DNA from: an uncultured Alphaproteobacteria bacterium
GTDB taxonomy: Bacteria; Pseudomonadota; Alphaproteobacteria; Rs-D84
Assembly (NCBI GenBank): GCA_946611025.1
Contig: CAMOCR010000011.1
Span: forward strand, 1-13,820
Length of the DNA stretch: 13,820 bases
Reading direction: 5' to 3'
Shown: positions 12,268-13,820 of the stretch, piece by piece
How the letters are laid out: each line of letters begins with the position of its first letter
Numbering within the stretch: position 1 is the first letter of the stretch
Notes under the pieces: generated by a model
Told to the model about the DNA's origin: nothing
Database searches by the model: none
Seen by the model: only the letters and a program-made list of their open reading frames with translations
Program-made: the position numbers and the translations under genes

Positions 12268-12276
12268 ACTTTCCAT

Positions 12277-12305
12277 TTGGTAATCGCGATAAAATGTGAT
12301 AAAAT
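12277..12305 (+). promoter_or_regulatory. Promoter of the Cys-rich exported protein gene
   Basis: TTGGTA (12277-12282), 17-bp spacer, TAAAAT (12300-12305); predicted start near 12312. The leader then contains a 15-bp palindrome and an AGGGGG ribosome site (12339-12344). Confidence 0.5.
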
Positions 12306-12321
12306 ATAGGTAAAATGTAGG

Positions 12322-12336
12322 CCCGATAATATCGGG
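12322..12336. repeat. 15-bp palindrome in the leader of the Cys-rich protein gene
   Basis: CCCGATA (12322-12328), A, TATCGGG (12330-12336): perfect seven-base arms with a single central base, 10 bp after the predicted transcript start and 13 bp before the start codon. An operator seems likelier than an RNA hairpin because there is no loop. Confidence 0.65.
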
Positions 12337-12349
12337 AAAGGGGGAAATA

Positions 12350-13795
12350 ATGAAAAAATTACTTATGTTTTTGTGTTGTGTATTTATGATGAACGGGGCG
12401 TGGGCGGCTGGTGATTGTCCAGCATCCTTTATTCAATTTCATGGGACACAGGGACCAAATGATGATGAATTTTTATATAGCACAGTCAAGGCACAAAATT
12501 CGGCAGTTGATGGTTTTAAAACATCTAAATCGTTTAATTTGACTGGCGGAAAAGTGTTTGAATGTGATAACCAACAGGGGTGTATGAATGGAACACGTGT
12601 TTATGTCGGTGCAAATGATAATTATGCGTTTGAAGGCGATAGAGTTAATAATTTGATTTTTGAGTGTTCTGTTGGGTTTGCAGATAAGTGGATTAAGCAT
12701 TCATATACAGAATGTCCAGACGATAGAATCAATGAAACATATCGGGTTAAATTCGTGAATACAAATGATGCAGATTGTCTTCCGGTCGGCCCGTATAATT
12801 ATTGTTGTTTCACTGGTGAACACAGAAGTTGTTTAGAGGCACAAAAACGAGGCGAACCTGCAAACTGGACACAGTCGAAAACATGTAATTGTGGCGATAA
12901 ACATGTATGGAATAGCAAAACAGGTCATTGTGAAAAGAAACCAGATAACGGTGGCGGGAACAGTAGTAGTTGTAAGAATATACAAGAGAAAAAAGCATGT
13001 TTGGTTGAGGGGGAAAAAGGTATCGCTGATTGGAATGAAAAAACCTGTTCTTGTAAATGTAAACCAGGCAAAGGCACGTGGAATAAACAAAAGTTTATTT
13101 GTGAAGATAAACAAGAAACCAAAACATGTCGTGAATCACGTAAGACAAATGCGGGTAAAGCATGCTGTGATACGCCATATTTGAACAATTGGGATGAAAA
13201 AACACAGACATGTACATGTGGTGCCGGTGAAAAGTTCGAAATTTATGACACAAATCATGGACGTTGTGTGTCAAAGGGTGATGGCGTGACACCGGTAGAA
13301 CCAACGCCGAGCCCAGAGAGTTATACATGTCTGGATAACATAGCAAAAGATATCAATGTTAATGAACATGTAAATTGCCTAGATGCCAAAAAGGCATATG
13401 AAGATGTGTATGCTTATTGCACAGATTGCACCACAGACAAATGTGCAGGATATAGTGCCATGTTGGGTAAATACAAATCTGCATTGACGGCATGTCAAAG
13501 CAGTTCGGGCGCATTGAGTATTGAAATTGAACGCCTGAGAGGCGAGATTGCTGGAAAAATTGCGGGGTGGAAAGATACATTGTCGGTATGGAAAGACAAG
13601 CAGGGTAATTTTAACACCGCGCGTCTGGCATCGGATTCAATCGCGGGTGTTGTGCTGGGTACCGCCGGCGGTTTGATAACCAGCCATGTTGTTAAAAAGA
13701 GTCAGGTGAAATCTGGCTTTGAAGATATCAATTGCGTAATTGGTGGTCAAAAGGTCGCCGATTGGCACGATGAATTTACAGTTGGTATAAAATAA
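12350..13795 (+). CDS. Cys-rich modular exported protein of unknown function
   Basis: A 481-residue protein I do not recognise. A signal peptide (1-19, likely cut after AWA) leads to an N-terminal domain (20-155) with C23, C72, C78, C106, C122, C143, C152 and C153. Three related Cys-rich modules follow at residues 161-194, 208-251 and 260-306, each with a leading Cys, a Trp (W173, W228, W281), a C-x-C pair 5-7 residues later, and a closing Cys. A Pro-rich linker (311-324) joins a further Cys region (327-382), a short charged helix (388-417), and a hydrophobic Gly-rich helix (428-447) before a charged tail ending in DEFTVGIK. The many cysteines suggest disulfides in an oxidising compartment, or metal binding. 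AGGGGG at 12339-12344 lies 5 nt before the ATG. A single-gene unit with its own promoter and terminator. Whether the C-terminal helix anchors it in a membrane cannot be decided from sequence alone. Confidence 0.8.
   Translation: MKKLLMFLCCVFMMNGAWAAGDCPASFIQFHGTQGPNDDEFLYSTVKAQNSAVDGFKTSKSFNLTGGKVFECDNQQGCMNGTRVYVGANDNYAFEGDRVNNLIFECSVGFADKWIKHSYTECPDDRINETYRVKFVNTNDADCLPVGPYNYCCFTGEHRSCLEAQKRGEPANWTQSKTCNCGDKHVWNSKTGHCEKKPDNGGGNSSSCKNIQEKKACLVEGEKGIADWNEKTCSCKCKPGKGTWNKQKFICEDKQETKTCRESRKTNAGKACCDTPYLNNWDEKTQTCTCGAGEKFEIYDTNHGRCVSKGDGVTPVEPTPSPESYTCLDNIAKDINVNEHVNCLDAKKAYEDVYAYCTDCTTDKCAGYSAMLGKYKSALTACQSSSGALSIEIERLRGEIAGKIAGWKDTLSVWKDKQGNFNTARLASDSIAGVVLGTAGGLITSHVVKKSQVKSGFEDINCVIGGQKVADWHDEFTVGIK
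12830..12931 (+). repeat. Cys-rich module 1 of the exported protein
   Basis: Residues 161-194: C161, W173, C179, C181, C194. First of three modules with the pattern Cys, Trp, C-x-C, Cys. Confidence 0.6.
12971..13102 (+). repeat. Cys-rich module 2 of the exported protein
   Basis: Residues 208-251: C208, C217, W228, C233, C235, C237, C251. It has a WNEKTCSC core, close to WDEKTQTCTC of module 3. Confidence 0.65.
13127..13267 (+). repeat. Cys-rich module 3 of the exported protein
   Basis: Residues 260-306: C260, C272, C273, W281, C288, C290, C306. Core WDEKTQTCTCG and end GRCVSK parallel modules 1 and 2. Confidence 0.65.
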
Positions 13796-13820
13796 AAAAT
13801 GCGCCATCGGCGCATTTTTT
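13794..13820 (+). terminator. Rho-independent terminator after the Cys-rich protein gene
   Basis: TGCGCC and GGCGCA (13800-13805, 13809-13814) around ATC, extended by six A residues before and six T residues after into a 12-pair stem. Its A-run starts within the stop codon. The window ends inside its T-run. Confidence 0.9.

Overview
The window looks like bacterial chromosome from an alphaproteobacterium-like organism of moderate to low GC. The genes use the standard code, start mostly at ATG with purine-rich Shine-Dalgarno sites (GTG for rpsT), and their recognisable neighbours fit alphaproteobacteria: plsY and dprA close together, and rpsT within a few kb of dnaA. The tail-fibre-like exported protein has wording common in gut bacteria and gut phages, so a host-associated (gut) alphaproteobacterium is my best guess. 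This is inference; there is no rRNA to confirm it.

Layout. Positions 59-3658 (minus strand) hold a tight four-gene operon: a membrane-anchored protein of unknown function, sufB, sufC (Fe-S cluster assembly scaffold and ATPase) and an AI-2E/PerM-family membrane protein, with overlaps or gaps of 2-18 bp. Positions 3837-6426 (plus) hold a two-gene unit, an exported TcpQ/PilL-like protein followed by a lipoprotein secretin of the type IVb pilus (TcpC/PilN/BfpB) class, closed by a strong terminator. Positions 6427-6741 are a structured non-coding stretch with two dyads. Positions 6742-7512 encode an exported protein built from phage-tail-fibre-type repeats. Then come rpsT (minus, GTG start, sharing a bidirectional terminator with the previous gene), plsY (plus), an exported protein of unknown function (8598-9473), dprA (9538-10560), a 361-bp regulatory region with several palindromes, a divergent dnaA (10922-12193), and a Cys-rich exported protein (12350-13795). 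Nearly every plus-strand unit ends in a hairpin terminator.

How the genes relate. The housekeeping genes (suf, rpsT, plsY, dprA, dnaA) are interspersed with four lineage-specific exported proteins: the secretin pair gives an outer-membrane pore for a pilus or secretion system whose other parts are not here, and three secreted or membrane-linked proteins have no firm function. The most notable points are a DnaA that keeps Walker A, Walker B and the DNA-binding GGRDH motif but has lost the box VII arginine finger and the sensor II arginine; a dprA that appears to be transcribed from a near-perfect sigma-70 promoter whose start coincides with the ATG (leaderless); a set of palindromes, including a TTGAT-N4-ATCAA box and a twin GTATATAC site, between dprA and dnaA; and the exported tail-fibre-like and Cys-rich proteins. 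I see no CRISPR array, no tRNA or rRNA, no transposase and no clear mobile element.
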